Shown here: piece after piece, positions 9,107 to 18,735 of the stretch
How positions within the stretch are numbered: position 1 is the stretch's first letter
How the letters are laid out: each line of letters starts with the position of its first letter
The notes under the pieces: model-generated
Seen by the model: the letters and a program-made list of their open reading frames with translations, nothing else
Databases searched by the model: none
What the model was told of the DNA's origin: nothing
Assembly: GCA_014190515.1 (NCBI GenBank)
Contig: BJGN01000013.1
Span: 1-39,901 of the forward strand
Direction: 5' to 3'
Source: Bacteroidota bacterium
GTDB lineage: Bacteria > Bacteroidota > Bacteroidia > Chitinophagales > Saprospiraceae
Length of the DNA stretch: 39,901 bases
Program-made: the position numbers and the translations under genes

Positions 9107-10506
9107 TCGTTTCTATTTTCCCTTGACAATCGAATTCTTGGATCGGTGACAACAAGTAATATATCTGATATAATGAGACCCACTGCTGTGAGTACGGAAA
9201 CGAGTAAAACGAATGAGTAAACCGTGGTAAAATCCTGGCTGAGCATTGAGTCTATAAATAATCTACCCATTCCAGGAATATTAAAAATAACCTCAATAAC
9301 CACGGAACCTGTAATTAAAGCGGGAATGATGCCGGCAACAAAAACGATTTGAGGTAGAAGGGCGTTAGGTAACGCATGTTTAAAATAAAGCCGCATCCTG
9401 GATATCCCTTTTGTTTTGGCAAACAACATGTAAGGCTCATTGAGAACTTTAGAGAAAGTGGACTGCATGTAACTTGTTAAATAAGCCGCCAGACCATAAG
9501 CCATACAAAAAACAGGAAGGCTTAACTGAAGTAAAAAAGGAATCGGTTGGCTTAAAAATCCTCCCTCTCGTTGAAGGTTGGACCACCCACTAATGCTAAA
9601 AAAGGAGAATCCATATTCTGGCAAAGTAGCCTGAAATAATAGCATATTACCCACCCAAAAAGCCGGTAAAGCATATAGGGCGAGTAAAAAATTGTTTATC
9701 CAGCCCAACCACCTGCTTTTGGGTAAAATCGCCATTAAAATACCTACTGGCATGGCAAACAAATAGGCCAGAAGTATAGCCAATCCATTTACCCATAATG
9801 TCCAGGGAATAGCTTCTTCTAATTTATCCCATACAGGCCGACCATCTCTGGAGGAGATACCAATATCTCCGTGGATAATTTTACTGAACCAGCTATGAAA
9901 CTGATTATCGTAACCATTCCATCTAGGAGAAGGAAGCCATGAAAAAAAAGAAGGTGTTTGGTATGACAATAGATCCAGCAAACCTTCTATTTTCCTCAAT
10001 TCTTCAATATATGGTTTCCTCATTTCGTCGGAACCTTTACAAGCGGCTTTTACCGCCGACAAATCAGAGGTATTGGCCATTTCTTGTAATTGCTGTTTCC
10101 AAAAAATAGATACTGGCCCATTTTTAGTCAGCGCCACTTTTTCATAAAATGCTGTCAACGCCTGGAAATAAGTCTGAACCAAAGCCCAATCTCCTGTAGC
10201 TAATAATAATTTTTTTTGAACTTTTACCGCCTCAGGATACTGAATTTTATAAAAAGTATCTGGAAACATGGCAGGCTTCATAGCAAAATAAAAAAGAGGC
10301 CGGTCGAGATTTAGTCTTACTGCTTCAGCTCTATAGACTTTTTCTGAGGCCAGCGGATGGACATAAAACGACCCATTTGACCTTGCTTTGCTTTGAAGCA
10401 TAACTACATCTACTGTGGCATTTTTCTGAAGAAAAAAAAGGCATACAGATATTATCCATAAAGATAAAAGTAGGGTGCTAATTCTTTTTACCAAATAAGT
10501 TAGCAT
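9103..10506 (-). CDS. ABC transporter permease, DppB/OppB type
   Basis: 467-aa permease; most homologues have ~310-340 residues. TM1 (about 6-27) is followed by an unusually long soluble segment to about residue 230, containing GDIGISSRDGRPVWDKL, the normal DppB pre-TM2 element, only near its end. The remaining TM helices then follow, with the EAA loop (NEPYMLFAKTKGISRMRLYFK) and the FNIPGMGRLFIDSM signature. The insertion is probably periplasmic and may contact the binding lipoprotein. It lies 9 bases after the binding-protein gene and overlaps the second permease by 4 bases. Confidence 0.92.
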   Translation of the reverse strand: MLTYLVKRISTLLLSLWIISVCLFFLQKNATVDVVMLQSKARSNGSFYVHPLASEKVYRAEAVRLNLDRPLFYFAMKPAMFPDTFYKIQYPEAVKVQKKLLLATGDWALVQTYFQALTAFYEKVALTKNGPVSIFWKQQLQEMANTSDLSAVKAACKGSDEMRKPYIEELRKIEGLLDLLSYQTPSFFSWLPSPRWNGYDNQFHSWFSKIIHGDIGISSRDGRPVWDKLEEAIPWTLWVNGLAILLAYLFAMPVGILMAILPKSRWLGWINNFLLALYALPAFWVGNMLLFQATLPEYGFSFFSISGWSNLQREGGFLSQPIPFLLQLSLPVFCMAYGLAAYLTSYMQSTFSKVLNEPYMLFAKTKGISRMRLYFKHALPNALLPQIVFVAGIIPALITGSVVIEVIFNIPGMGRLFIDSMLSQDFTTVYSFVLLVSVLTAVGLIISDILLVVTDPRIRLSRENRNE

Positions 10507-10515
10507 AACCCCTTA

Positions 10516-12279
10516 TTAGTCTTTAACGAGTTTGAAAGCTACTGGGTGAAAACCAGGCCACGCAGCTGTAGAAACCGCCTCAAATCTTTTGTGAATAACC
10601 AAACGCTCCTGAGGACAAAACAACATGATTTCAGGTTGCTCATCATAAATTTCTGCCTGCAACTTTTTTGAAATCTTCCATCTTTTAGATTGATTTGGCT
10701 CTCTTTCCATTGCATCAATCCATTCATCTGTTTTTTCATTACCAAAACCACTTCTATTATCCGCATCGGTGCGCCAATTTTGTGAAGGACTCCACTGAGG
10801 TGTGATTGATCGGCCTGCTGAAATCATTTCGAATTCCCTGCTACGTAATTTATCAAGGAGTGTATTAGCATCTTTAGCATCAATAACTACATCTATACCT
10901 GCTTTTCTTGCATTACTTTTTATAAGTTGGGCAAGCGTCATAGAACTTTCCTTACTGGCATTCGCTAAATATTTGACTCTCAGGGCAGTTTTTTTGTCTC
11001 CAAGTTTTTTATCTAATATTCCATCTTTATCTGTATCGCTCCACCCTGCTTCTGCCAATAATTTTTTAGCTTTCTCAATAGAAAAAGTTATCGGTTTAAG
11101 GTCTGTATTATATTCTGCTGAACTTGGGTGCAACGGTGTTGCACATCTTGTACCGAAACCAATAAAAACATTCTCGATAAGTTCATCCACATCAATGGCA
11201 TGAGCAAAGGCTCTCCTTACTTTCTTGTCAGAAAGAATAGGCAATCTGGTGTTTAAAGAAATATAATAACTACTTAAAGAGGAAGGAGTATAGAAAGAAA
11301 AATGTGCTTTTGTAGTACTATCTAACTTTAAAGCCAAAAAATCTTCCGGAGCAATATTTTGCATAACATCTATTTCCTCGTTTTTTAAAGCTGCCAATGC
11401 AGACACAGGGTCTGGAATAATCTTGAATAACAATTTATCAGGAAAAGCTTGAAAAGCAGAATTATCTGTAGCGAGTTTATCCCCCCACCAGGACTGCTTT
11501 TTTTCTAATAATATTTCCTGACCCGATTGCCAGGACGCTAACTTATAAGGCCCTGCTCCATTGACTCCTTCTGGATTTCTACTAAAAAATTCCCCTAAAT
11601 AATAATCTGCAAAATCCTTAATGAATGGGTAATTTTTTAGTTGATTTTCTGGTGATGGGTCACTAATGAGTTTTAATAATGAAACGGTATCGAGGCTTTT
11701 ATCAGCATCAAAAATATGTTTTGGAAGGACGGGAACCACATTCGTCAGAGCTTCAAGACCAGCAAAATAAGTATCATTTAAAATAATAGTGAATTTTTTA
11801 GGATTCATTTTATCTATATCAAATGACTGGATATTCTCCAAAAAAGTTCTGTACCCAAGGGTAGGTAAGAAGGGATTAAAAACTAATTTCAGTGTAGCTT
11901 CATAATCAGCGGCCGTAACTGGTTTTCCATCGTCCCAGACTGCTTCTTCCCTAATTTCGAAACTATATTTGGTACCTCCCTCAAAAACGCCACTTTTTAT
12001 TAGTTCAATTTTAGGAGTCTCCTTTAACAATTGAGGGACCAATACCAAAGTAGTTGGATCATAACTCATTAAATATACATGCAGCGGATCAAAGACTTGT
12101 CTTGCATAAGAAATGGTACTGAGCAGTGGATTTAATCTGTCTGGTTCGGCTTCCAGACGAATAGATACCTCATTAGAGGATCTTTTGTGCATACTTGACT
12201 GTTCTTTTCTTTCACAGGACGATGAAAAGAGGGTCAAAATAGCTAGGGGGGCTAACAAAAAGAATTTCATTTTAATCAT
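10516..12279 (-). CDS. ABC transporter substrate-binding lipoprotein, family 5 (DppA/OppA type)
   Basis: 587 aa. The N-terminal signal ends in a lipobox (LFSSSC), so the mature protein should be anchored by lipid in the periplasm. Family-5 features are visible: EAEPDRLNPLL near the mature N-terminus, the WDDGKPVTAADYEATLK segment, GAGPYKLASWQSGQEILLEK, and VRRAFAHAIDVDELIENVF. It would bind peptides or another substrate for the two permeases downstream. ATG codons at 12279 and 12270 are both possible starts. Substrate cannot be read from sequence. It is the first gene of the operon, preceded by a TATTTTTG box. Confidence 0.93.
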   Translation of the reverse strand: MIKMKFFLLAPLAILTLFSSSCERKEQSSMHKRSSNEVSIRLEAEPDRLNPLLSTISYARQVFDPLHVYLMSYDPTTLVLVPQLLKETPKIELIKSGVFEGGTKYSFEIREEAVWDDGKPVTAADYEATLKLVFNPFLPTLGYRTFLENIQSFDIDKMNPKKFTIILNDTYFAGLEALTNVVPVLPKHIFDADKSLDTVSLLKLISDPSPENQLKNYPFIKDFADYYLGEFFSRNPEGVNGAGPYKLASWQSGQEILLEKKQSWWGDKLATDNSAFQAFPDKLLFKIIPDPVSALAALKNEEIDVMQNIAPEDFLALKLDSTTKAHFSFYTPSSLSSYYISLNTRLPILSDKKVRRAFAHAIDVDELIENVFIGFGTRCATPLHPSSAEYNTDLKPITFSIEKAKKLLAEAGWSDTDKDGILDKKLGDKKTALRVKYLANASKESSMTLAQLIKSNARKAGIDVVIDAKDANTLLDKLRSREFEMISAGRSITPQWSPSQNWRTDADNRSGFGNEKTDEWIDAMEREPNQSKRWKISKKLQAEIYDEQPEIMLFCPQERLVIHKRFEAVSTAAWPGFHPVAFKLVKD

Positions 12280-12289
12280 TTAATTAGGA

Positions 12290-12297
12290 CAAAAATA
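12290..12297 (-). promoter_or_regulatory. Candidate -7 box of the ABC operon
   Basis: TATTTTTG on the minus strand, an exact match to the Bacteroidota -7 consensus TAnnTTTG, 10 bases ahead of the operon start codon. No good TTTG -33 element is seen at the expected distance, and the leader would be very short, so this is tentative. Confidence 0.3.
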
Positions 12298-12393
12298 CGA
12301 GGTAAAAAGGACTATTGCACCTTTATTGCGCATTTTATTGAAATATGGAACTTTTAGGTTGTAAAATCGTTGATTATAGACAAATTCTATCTA

Positions 12394-13296
12394 ATGAAAA
12401 CAATACTTATCGCCGGAGGAACAGGACTTGTTGGGCAACTTTTAGCACAAACACTTAAAGACGAAGGGTATAACATTCGTTTAATAAGCAGATTTAAACC
12501 AGCAAATCCCCTTTTTCCTACTTTCCTATGGAATGTTAAGAAGGGTGTCGCTGATTTAAACGCATTCAAAGAGGTAGATATTGTTATAAATCTTGCGGGT
12601 ACTGGCGTTGCGGACAAACTTTGGACTGAAAGTAGAAAAAAGGAGATAACTGAAAGCCGGGTAAAAAGTAACCAATTACTAGCCTATTGTTTTAAAAATT
12701 ATCACAGACCAGCATTATATCTTTCAGCCGGAGCCATTGGGTTTTATGGTGATAGAGATAATGAAATACTGACAGAAGAACATGCTGCGGGTGACGATTT
12801 TCTATCAAAAAGTTGTACAGCGTGGGAAAATGCTGTTTTTGAAACAGCTGACCATGAGACTCGATTAGTCCTTTTTAGAATAGGTATTGTACTCAGCCCA
12901 AGGGGAGGTGCCCTTCAAAAAATGTTATTACCATGGAAAATGGGCATAACTACTTCGTTTAACCCTGGGACTCAATGGTATTCATGGATTCATGAAAAAG
13001 ATCTGGTTAGACTCTTCCTTTTTGCTGTTCAAAATGAACAAATAAAAGGAATTTACAACGCAGTGGCCCCAAATCCAGAGAAAATGTATGATTTTGCCAA
13101 GGCAATGAATGCACAAAGTAAATTACCCTGGCGTATGGTATGGTCAATTCCTCGTACGTTTCTAACTGCGGCCATGGGGGAAATGTCCACAGTGCTTACT
13201 CACAGCACACGGGTATCTGCAGAAAAAATAATGAACGCAGGCTTCCAATTTACCTTTAAGAAAATGGATGAGGCACTAAAAAATCTCATTGGTTAG
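12394..13296 (+). CDS. TIGR01777 family epimerase (NAD-dependent epimerase-like, DUF1731 C-terminus)
   Basis: 300-aa short-chain-dehydrogenase-like protein. The N-terminus has the nucleotide-binding GGTGLVG motif directly after the first strand (MKTILIA). NLAGTGV, SAGAIGFYG, the LTEEH segment and ending HSTRVSAEKIMNAGFQF (DUF1731-type) are the usual TIGR01777 pattern. I start at the ATG at 12394; an upstream in-frame TTG at 12370 is less likely. The biochemical role of this family is unclear, although members are distantly related to sugar-nucleotide epimerases. The last 11 bases overlap the convergent HAD gene. Confidence 0.9.
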   Translation: MKTILIAGGTGLVGQLLAQTLKDEGYNIRLISRFKPANPLFPTFLWNVKKGVADLNAFKEVDIVINLAGTGVADKLWTESRKKEITESRVKSNQLLAYCFKNYHRPALYLSAGAIGFYGDRDNEILTEEHAAGDDFLSKSCTAWENAVFETADHETRLVLFRIGIVLSPRGGALQKMLLPWKMGITTSFNPGTQWYSWIHEKDLVRLFLFAVQNEQIKGIYNAVAPNPEKMYDFAKAMNAQSKLPWRMVWSIPRTFLTAAMGEMSTVLTHSTRVSAEKIMNAGFQFTFKKMDEALKNLIG

Positions 13297-13717
13297 GTAA
13301 TATATCTTTTTTTTCTACTACCAAATCTGAAAATTTACCCGAGAATCTGGTAGCCTTTATGATGTGATTATCTATCCAATGATAATTTCCACCCCGTGGT
13401 TTGCCGAAGATTATCCCGTGGTACTTAAATCCGTTTTTGTTCAACCAAGCCTCCGTGACAGCGCGATGCTCCTCTGTTCTGGAGGTAAAAAAATAAATAC
13501 TGTGTCCCTCTTCAAACCATTTATTTATAATCTTAAGTGCATCTGGAAAAGGCATTACGGAAATCATTCTTTCGGGCTCTTCGTTGGGAATGTCATCACA
13601 GACAGTTCCATCAATATCGATTAAAAAATTTTTTACATTTTCAGGAAGAAGTGGGCTAAGTGCCTCTCCTTTTTCGTTGAATGCGTGTTGTAGGCGGGAA
13701 TCATTAGATTGTTGCAT
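13286..13717 (-). CDS. HAD-superfamily hydrolase
   Basis: 143 aa. HAD motif I is DIDGTVCDD (nucleophile Asp34, acid/base Asp36); motif II is the Thr/Ser in FTSRTEEH; the Lys/Arg motif III is in FGKPRGGNYHW, followed by an ID that may serve as motif IV. No cap domain is evident, so it is a small C0-type phosphatase. Similar proteins are often annotated as phosphoheptose isomerase or HAD-like in databases, but the visible motifs only support a phosphohydrolase. It follows the M23 peptidase gene by 14 bases and may be co-transcribed. Substrate unknown. Confidence 0.85.
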   Translation of the reverse strand: MQQSNDSRLQHAFNEKGEALSPLLPENVKNFLIDIDGTVCDDIPNEEPERMISVMPFPDALKIINKWFEEGHSIYFFTSRTEEHRAVTEAWLNKNGFKYHGIIFGKPRGGNYHWIDNHIIKATRFSGKFSDLVVEKKDILPNQ

Positions 13718-13731
13718 ATTCGGTTAAATGG

Positions 13732-14646
13732 TTAGAAAGAGATAAAATCAGTAGGATCCATAACGATTCCTTTGTACCACATTTCAAAATGAAGATGAGG
13801 TCCGTCTGTTTTTGTGCCTGTGTTACCAATAATGGCGATGGCTTCGCCAGCTTTCACAAAGGCGCCAACTTTTTTTAAAAGGGCGGCATTGTGCTTATAA
13901 AAAGTGATTAAATTGTTGGCATGTTGAATACCTATTGTATGACCAGTCTCTAAGGTCCAGTCTGCTAAAAAAACATATCCTGACAATGCAGCTTTTATCG
14001 CCGTATTCTTTGGTGCAACAATGTCAACACCTATATGATTTTTTTTAAGATCAAACTGAGAAGTAATCTCTCCTTTCAGAGGATTTACAAAAAAGATACC
14101 TTCAATGGGAATATCCTCCGACTTACTAAACCCGGAATAACGTGATCTCTTGGCGAGATTACCTATCTTTTCCAGTTCCACCTCTTTTCTTAATTGATTA
14201 TCTTCTTCCGAGGGGGAAGCAATATTTTGCTCCTCAAGATTCACTAAATTACTCAATAAGTTTTTTTCCGGAACCGGAATATCATCAACGGTTTCGACAT
14301 CACCTGTTAACATACGTTTTACGTTTGTCAAATAAATTCTTTGCGCACTCATTTCATTCTCAATTTCTTCTACCTTACGCATTAAACTTAAGACTTCCTC
14401 GCTACTACTTCCCAGGCCATATCCTGGCAAATATCTTTTTATTGGCGTCACCGCAATAAATAGCAGAGCTAAAAATCCAACGAAAACTAAAATACTACTT
14501 CCTAGTAAATAAAAATTAAATAAAGTAAGTTTGAAAGAGGCAATTTCCTGAAAAGTATCCTCATTCATTATAACTAAACGAAATTTATTTTTTAGGTTTT
14601 CTCTAAATTGTGCCCAGCCTTCCTTATTAAAAATATTTGTTGCCAT
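13732..14646 (-). CDS. M23 family metallopeptidase (LytM-type)
   Basis: 304-aa membrane-anchored peptidoglycan peptidase. A single hydrophobic helix lies at about 44-65, followed by a coiled-coil-like stretch (82-165) and a C-terminal LytM domain (about 185-304). The zinc ligands are seen in HIGVD (His204, Asp208) and HLHFE (His284, with His286), plus His252, so the enzyme looks active. The N-terminal region is cytoplasmic, with the catalytic domain outside. It is divergent from the PorW/SprE-type gene and precedes the HAD gene on the same strand. The exact peptide bond cut, and whether it regulates amidases, cannot be told. Confidence 0.93.
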   Translation of the reverse strand: MATNIFNKEGWAQFRENLKNKFRLVIMNEDTFQEIASFKLTLFNFYLLGSSILVFVGFLALLFIAVTPIKRYLPGYGLGSSSEEVLSLMRKVEEIENEMSAQRIYLTNVKRMLTGDVETVDDIPVPEKNLLSNLVNLEEQNIASPSEEDNQLRKEVELEKIGNLAKRSRYSGFSKSEDIPIEGIFFVNPLKGEITSQFDLKKNHIGVDIVAPKNTAIKAALSGYVFLADWTLETGHTIGIQHANNLITFYKHNAALLKKVGAFVKAGEAIAIIGNTGTKTDGPHLHFEMWYKGIVMDPTDFISF

Positions 14647-14793
14647 GTGATGAAATTTAAATAAAAAGAAGATTTTTCAACGTACAATAAAATGCAAAGG
14701 TTACAGTTTTCTTTCTAACTTCGAAAATAAAATAAAACAAGAAGTTAATTAAGCCCTCAATTTTATAATAAATAACGAAATTTGAGCTTATTT

Positions 14794-17772
14794 ATGTGTA
14801 ATAAAAATATTTTAGTTTTGAAAAGCCTGACTCTTCCTATTTATCTTCTTCTTTTTTCACTCACTTTTTCAAGTTGTGTAACAAGGAAAAAGAAAGCTGA
14901 CCTATCTATTTTAGGCAAGATATATGAAAATACCACTGCAAGGTATAATGGATATTTTAATGCAAATGAAATATTGGAAATTAATAAATTAGCCCTCTCC
15001 ACTCAAGATCCGGTTAATTATCAAAAACAACTTCCTATTTTTCCTTACCTGACTGCCTCAAATAGAAAATCAGCGGGACAGGAACTTGACAAAGCTGTAA
15101 AAAAAGTAACGCGTGTGGTCGCTTTACATCCCCGAAGTTATTGGATGGACGATTGTTATTTACTTGCCGGTCAAGCCTGGTTTTTAAAAGAGGATTATGA
15201 AAACGCTGAAAAAGCATTCCGTTATTTAATTACAGAATTTGATCCTGAGGAAAAATTAGCCCAATTGGAAGATAAAGCTAAAGCTGATGCAAAAAAATCT
15301 ACTTTATCTCCTAAACAGAAAGCGAAGAAAAGGGAAAAAGCTAAAAAAGAAGCCCTTAGAAAGAGAAAAAAATATAATAAGGAGGTTAAAAAAAGAAAAA
15401 TTCAAAACGCAAAACGTAAAAAGCAAGGTAAAACGGCTCTGCCCTCTAAACCTAAGCCGAAGGCAAAAACGAACGAGTCAGATGCTGAAAAAGCTAAAAA
15501 GGAAGAGGCTGAAAAAAGAAAACAAGCTGCCGCGGAAGCAAAAAAAGAGGCTAAAGCAGCAGAACCTAAAAAATATTTCTTAAAACATAGACCTGTCTTT
15601 CAGGAAGGTAAGCTTTGGCTTGCTAAAACCCTCATAGAACGGGATAATGATGATTCAGCTCTTCGTATTTTAGAAAAATTAATCGAAGACGAAACTACCT
15701 TCGAATATGTGCTTGAGGAGGTTTACCCTCTTTTGGCTTTCTATTACCTTAAAAGAAATAATATCGCCGAAGCAAATATCGCCATTGAAAAAGCCATAAG
15801 CCTATCAGATGACCGAAAAGAAAAAGCAAGACTTAGCTTCTTGGCTGGTCAATTATTTTCAAAAGATAAAAAAGAAGCGGAAGCCTTTGCTGCCTTTGAC
15901 CAGGCTGAAAAGTGGGCTTCAAACTATGAAATGGCTTTCAATGCTAAAATAAATAAGGCGCAATTAGCCTGGCTTGCTGGAAAAGGTTCCTACGAAGATG
16001 CTCTGGCCGACCTGGATAAACTAGCTAAGGATGAAAAAAATATAGATTATTTAGATCAATTATACTACAACAAAGGTCAATTAGCCCTTAAAAATAATCA
16101 ACGGGTTGAAGCTATTTCCTATTTCAAGGAATCTCTGGCAAAAAACACCGTAAATACACTTCAAAAAACAGAGTCAGCCTATATTTTGGGATCTCTCTAT
16201 TTTGAAGATAGTGAATTTCTTTTTGCAAAGAATTATCTTGATACTACTTTGCAAACTATGGCCGATGAGGATCCCAGAAAACCCGAAACGTCTAAACTCA
16301 GGGAAAGTTTAACGGATATTGCAAGCCTTATAGAAAATATAAATCTTCAGGATAGTCTGATTGGTATTTCGAAACTTTCTCCGGAAGACCGTATGCAATT
16401 AGCCCTCAAAATTAAAAAACAAGAGGATGAAAAACGGATGGCCGAAATTGAAAACAAAAATCAGGGAAGTATTAGCGCTTTACCTATCACTGCCAGAGAA
16501 AATGCTTTCAATGGCTTAAATACCGGATCAACCCAAAGTAGTTTCTTCGCCTACGACGATCAAACATTAAAACGCGGTATTCGCGAATTTGAACGGGTTT
16601 GGGGCGCCAGAACATTGCAGGATAACTGGCGACAGGGGGAACAAAAATTATCTTTTGACGCACCCTCCCAGACTATAACTGAAATAGATACTGCAAGCAA
16701 CAGGAAAGGTAAATCATTAAAGGTGACCGATCTTACAGAGGAAGACATTGACAGACTATTAGGTGATTATCCAAAAACAGATATTGCCTTAAAAGCGGCG
16801 GAACTTAAAATTATAGATGCCCTCTTTAAATTGGGCGTTCTTTACAGGGAAAAACTCGCCAACTATCCCGAATCAATTAAAGCATTTATTGAACTCGATA
16901 AAAGGTTTCCAGGGACCAATATTGAAGTAAATATCTGGTATTATCTTTTCCTCACCTACCGAGAAAATAATGAGTTAGCCGAATCTAATGTCTATAAAAA
17001 TAAAATATTGGATAAATACGGAAGTACTTATTTCGCCCAGGCTATTTCTGACCCAAATTTTATAGCTTCCTCAAAACTCAGAGAAAAAGAGTTAAATCAA
17101 TTTTACGACCTTGCGTACAAACTGTTCACAGAAAGAAAATTCGCAGAGGCAATGGAACTTATTGTACAAGCACCCGCTAAAAGTGGCACATTAACTAAGT
17201 TAAATGGTAGGTTTGCCTTACTTGGCGCGCTCTGTACAGGAAGCCTCAAAGGTAGAGAAGAATATATTTATGCCCTTCAGGAAGTTATTGCCAAATACCC
17301 CGGCACTGATGAACAACGCAGAGCCGCTGAAATACTTAGACTTTTAGGCGAGGCTCAGGCAAGTATGCCAGGACAACGCGTAGATGAATCAGGCCAATTT
17401 CAAATTGAGGCCGACCAGGTTCATTATGTCATTTTTGCATTCCCTCAAACGGTCGATCTGAATGGCATTAAGGTCGGAATATCTGACTTTAACCGAAAGT
17501 ACTTCTCATTGGAAAAGTTAAATATGACCAACCTCTTTTTGGGTGAAGATGAATCTTCAAGGAAGGCTTTATTGATACTCCGACGTTTTAATAACCAAGG
17601 GTCCGCTTTAAACTATTATCTAACCGCTGATAAGAACAAAGCAGAGTTAAAACTGGATGAAACGCCTTACGAGCTTTTTATTATAGGCCTGAATAATTAT
17701 CGCGAACTACTTCGGATTAAAAATACGAATGCCTATTTAGATTTCTTCAATACTAAAATTCTAAAAAATTAA
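14794..17772 (+). CDS. PorW/SprE-type type IX secretion/gliding lipoprotein
   Basis: 992-aa TPR lipoprotein. The signal peptide ends in the lipobox FSSC (Cys28 counting from the ATG at 14794; an in-frame TTG lies 12 bases upstream). The sequence TARYNGYFNANE just after the lipidation site is the hallmark I associate with SprE of Flavobacterium and PorW of Porphyromonas, which assist the type IX secretion ring/motor in the periplasm. TPR-like helices span most of the chain. Between about residues 165 and 265 sits a very Lys/Ala/Glu-rich segment interrupting the TPRs. The gene stands alone between divergent and convergent neighbours. Assignment to PorW/SprE is good; its role here is inferred from the family. 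Confidence 0.85.
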   Translation: MCNKNILVLKSLTLPIYLLLFSLTFSSCVTRKKKADLSILGKIYENTTARYNGYFNANEILEINKLALSTQDPVNYQKQLPIFPYLTASNRKSAGQELDKAVKKVTRVVALHPRSYWMDDCYLLAGQAWFLKEDYENAEKAFRYLITEFDPEEKLAQLEDKAKADAKKSTLSPKQKAKKREKAKKEALRKRKKYNKEVKKRKIQNAKRKKQGKTALPSKPKPKAKTNESDAEKAKKEEAEKRKQAAAEAKKEAKAAEPKKYFLKHRPVFQEGKLWLAKTLIERDNDDSALRILEKLIEDETTFEYVLEEVYPLLAFYYLKRNNIAEANIAIEKAISLSDDRKEKARLSFLAGQLFSKDKKEAEAFAAFDQAEKWASNYEMAFNAKINKAQLAWLAGKGSYEDALADLDKLAKDEKNIDYLDQLYYNKGQLALKNNQRVEAISYFKESLAKNTVNTLQKTESAYILGSLYFEDSEFLFAKNYLDTTLQTMADEDPRKPETSKLRESLTDIASLIENINLQDSLIGISKLSPEDRMQLALKIKKQEDEKRMAEIENKNQGSISALPITARENAFNGLNTGSTQSSFFAYDDQTLKRGIREFERVWGARTLQDNWRQGEQKLSFDAPSQTITEIDTASNRKGKSLKVTDLTEEDIDRLLGDYPKTDIALKAAELKIIDALFKLGVLYREKLANYPESIKAFIELDKRFPGTNIEVNIWYYLFLTYRENNELAESNVYKNKILDKYGSTYFAQAISDPNFIASSKLREKELNQFYDLAYKLFTERKFAEAMELIVQAPAKSGTLTKLNGRFALLGALCTGSLKGREEYIYALQEVIAKYPGTDEQRRAAEILRLLGEAQASMPGQRVDESGQFQIEADQVHYVIFAFPQTVDLNGIKVGISDFNRKYFSLEKLNMTNLFLGEDESSRKALLILRRFNNQGSALNYYLTADKNKAELKLDETPYELFIIGLNNYRELLRIKNTNAYLDFFNTKILKN

Positions 17773-17811
17773 CTAACCAGGAATATTATTTTAAAAGCAA
17801 GCCCGATGATA

Positions 17812-18732
17812 CTATTCCACTAAACGAATGTTGTATTCCTTTTTCAAAGGATTAGTTAATTGCTTGCCAATGAGCCATGGGTTTAACCATTTCAATTTTC
17901 GATATGAAATGTTATTTTCTTGAGCAAACAAACCTAAATCGGGAATAGGTTTTGCCACAGTTATAACTTTCGTTGGTTCAATAGGAGCATATCCACCATC
18001 TCCTTTTAACTGATAACCGTGATATTCTGGATCCTCTAAAACAGCTTTTATAGCAAACAATCTGAAAACATACCTTGAGGTTTCTTCATTAAGCTGCATA
18101 TCAAAATAGCTCTTCGCCCGTTGAAAATCTAACTCTTTTTTAAATCTGGTTTCCCCAATATTGTAAGCAGCTGCAGCCATCGACCAGTTTCCAAATCTTT
18201 TATGCAAGTGCTTCAAATATTTACAAGCAATTTCAGTAGATTTTTCAACATGATACCTCTCGTCCACCTCTTCTGAAATTTCCAGCCCATAGAACTCGGA
18301 AACGGGTTTCATCAATTGCCAAACCCCTTTTGCACCCGCCGGAGAGACCGCATTAGAAAGCATACTTTCTGCCACAGCTATATACTTAAGATCGGAAGGT
18401 AAGCCATGTTCAGACAATTTTTTTTCTATCATTGGAAAATATCTCATAGAACGCTTGATAGCGATAATTGTACTGGAATGTTGAAAAACATTAGCGTATA
18501 ACTCTCTTTCAAGTCGTTCACGAATATCCCAATCCTCGATGGTTAATTTCTCACCAGCAAAGGAATATTCATCCTGTAGTGTTATCGACCTGATAACCAT
18601 CGCTGGTTCTACCGCTTTATTCTCTCCCAGATCGGTATTGGTCACAAAGGAAAAAATAAAAAAAACACCGGAAAAGGCTCCCAAAATCATGAGAGACCAT
18701 TTTACAGATTGTAAAAATTTATTCTCTTTCAT
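17812..18732 (-). CDS. Lytic transglycosylase (SLT domain)
   Basis: 306 aa with an N-terminal membrane/signal segment (about 11-30) and an SLT domain (about 100-215). The catalytic Glu is Glu122 in AVAESMLSNAVSPAGAKGVWQLM-like order, that is the ES...SxAGAxGxWQ family signature, and AAAAYNIGE is the usual AYNxG motif. It cleaves peptidoglycan glycan strands in the periplasm. The C-terminus (about 255-306) has a LysM-like feel (FAQENNISYRKLKWLNPWL) but is short. It is the last gene of a minus-strand run with DUF2480 and scpB, 3 bases after DUF2480, and converges on the PorW/SprE-type gene. Confidence 0.92.
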   Translation of the reverse strand: MKENKFLQSVKWSLMILGAFSGVFFIFSFVTNTDLGENKAVEPAMVIRSITLQDEYSFAGEKLTIEDWDIRERLERELYANVFQHSSTIIAIKRSMRYFPMIEKKLSEHGLPSDLKYIAVAESMLSNAVSPAGAKGVWQLMKPVSEFYGLEISEEVDERYHVEKSTEIACKYLKHLHKRFGNWSMAAAAYNIGETRFKKELDFQRAKSYFDMQLNEETSRYVFRLFAIKAVLEDPEYHGYQLKGDGGYAPIEPTKVITVAKPIPDLGLFAQENNISYRKLKWLNPWLIGKQLTNPLKKEYNIRLVE

Positions 18733-18735
18733 AGT

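Noticed and set aside
15287-15583. Lys-rich reading frame inside the PorW/SprE-type gene
   Set aside because: A shifted-frame shadow of the A-rich codons of the Lys-rich segment; no start context or independent motifs.
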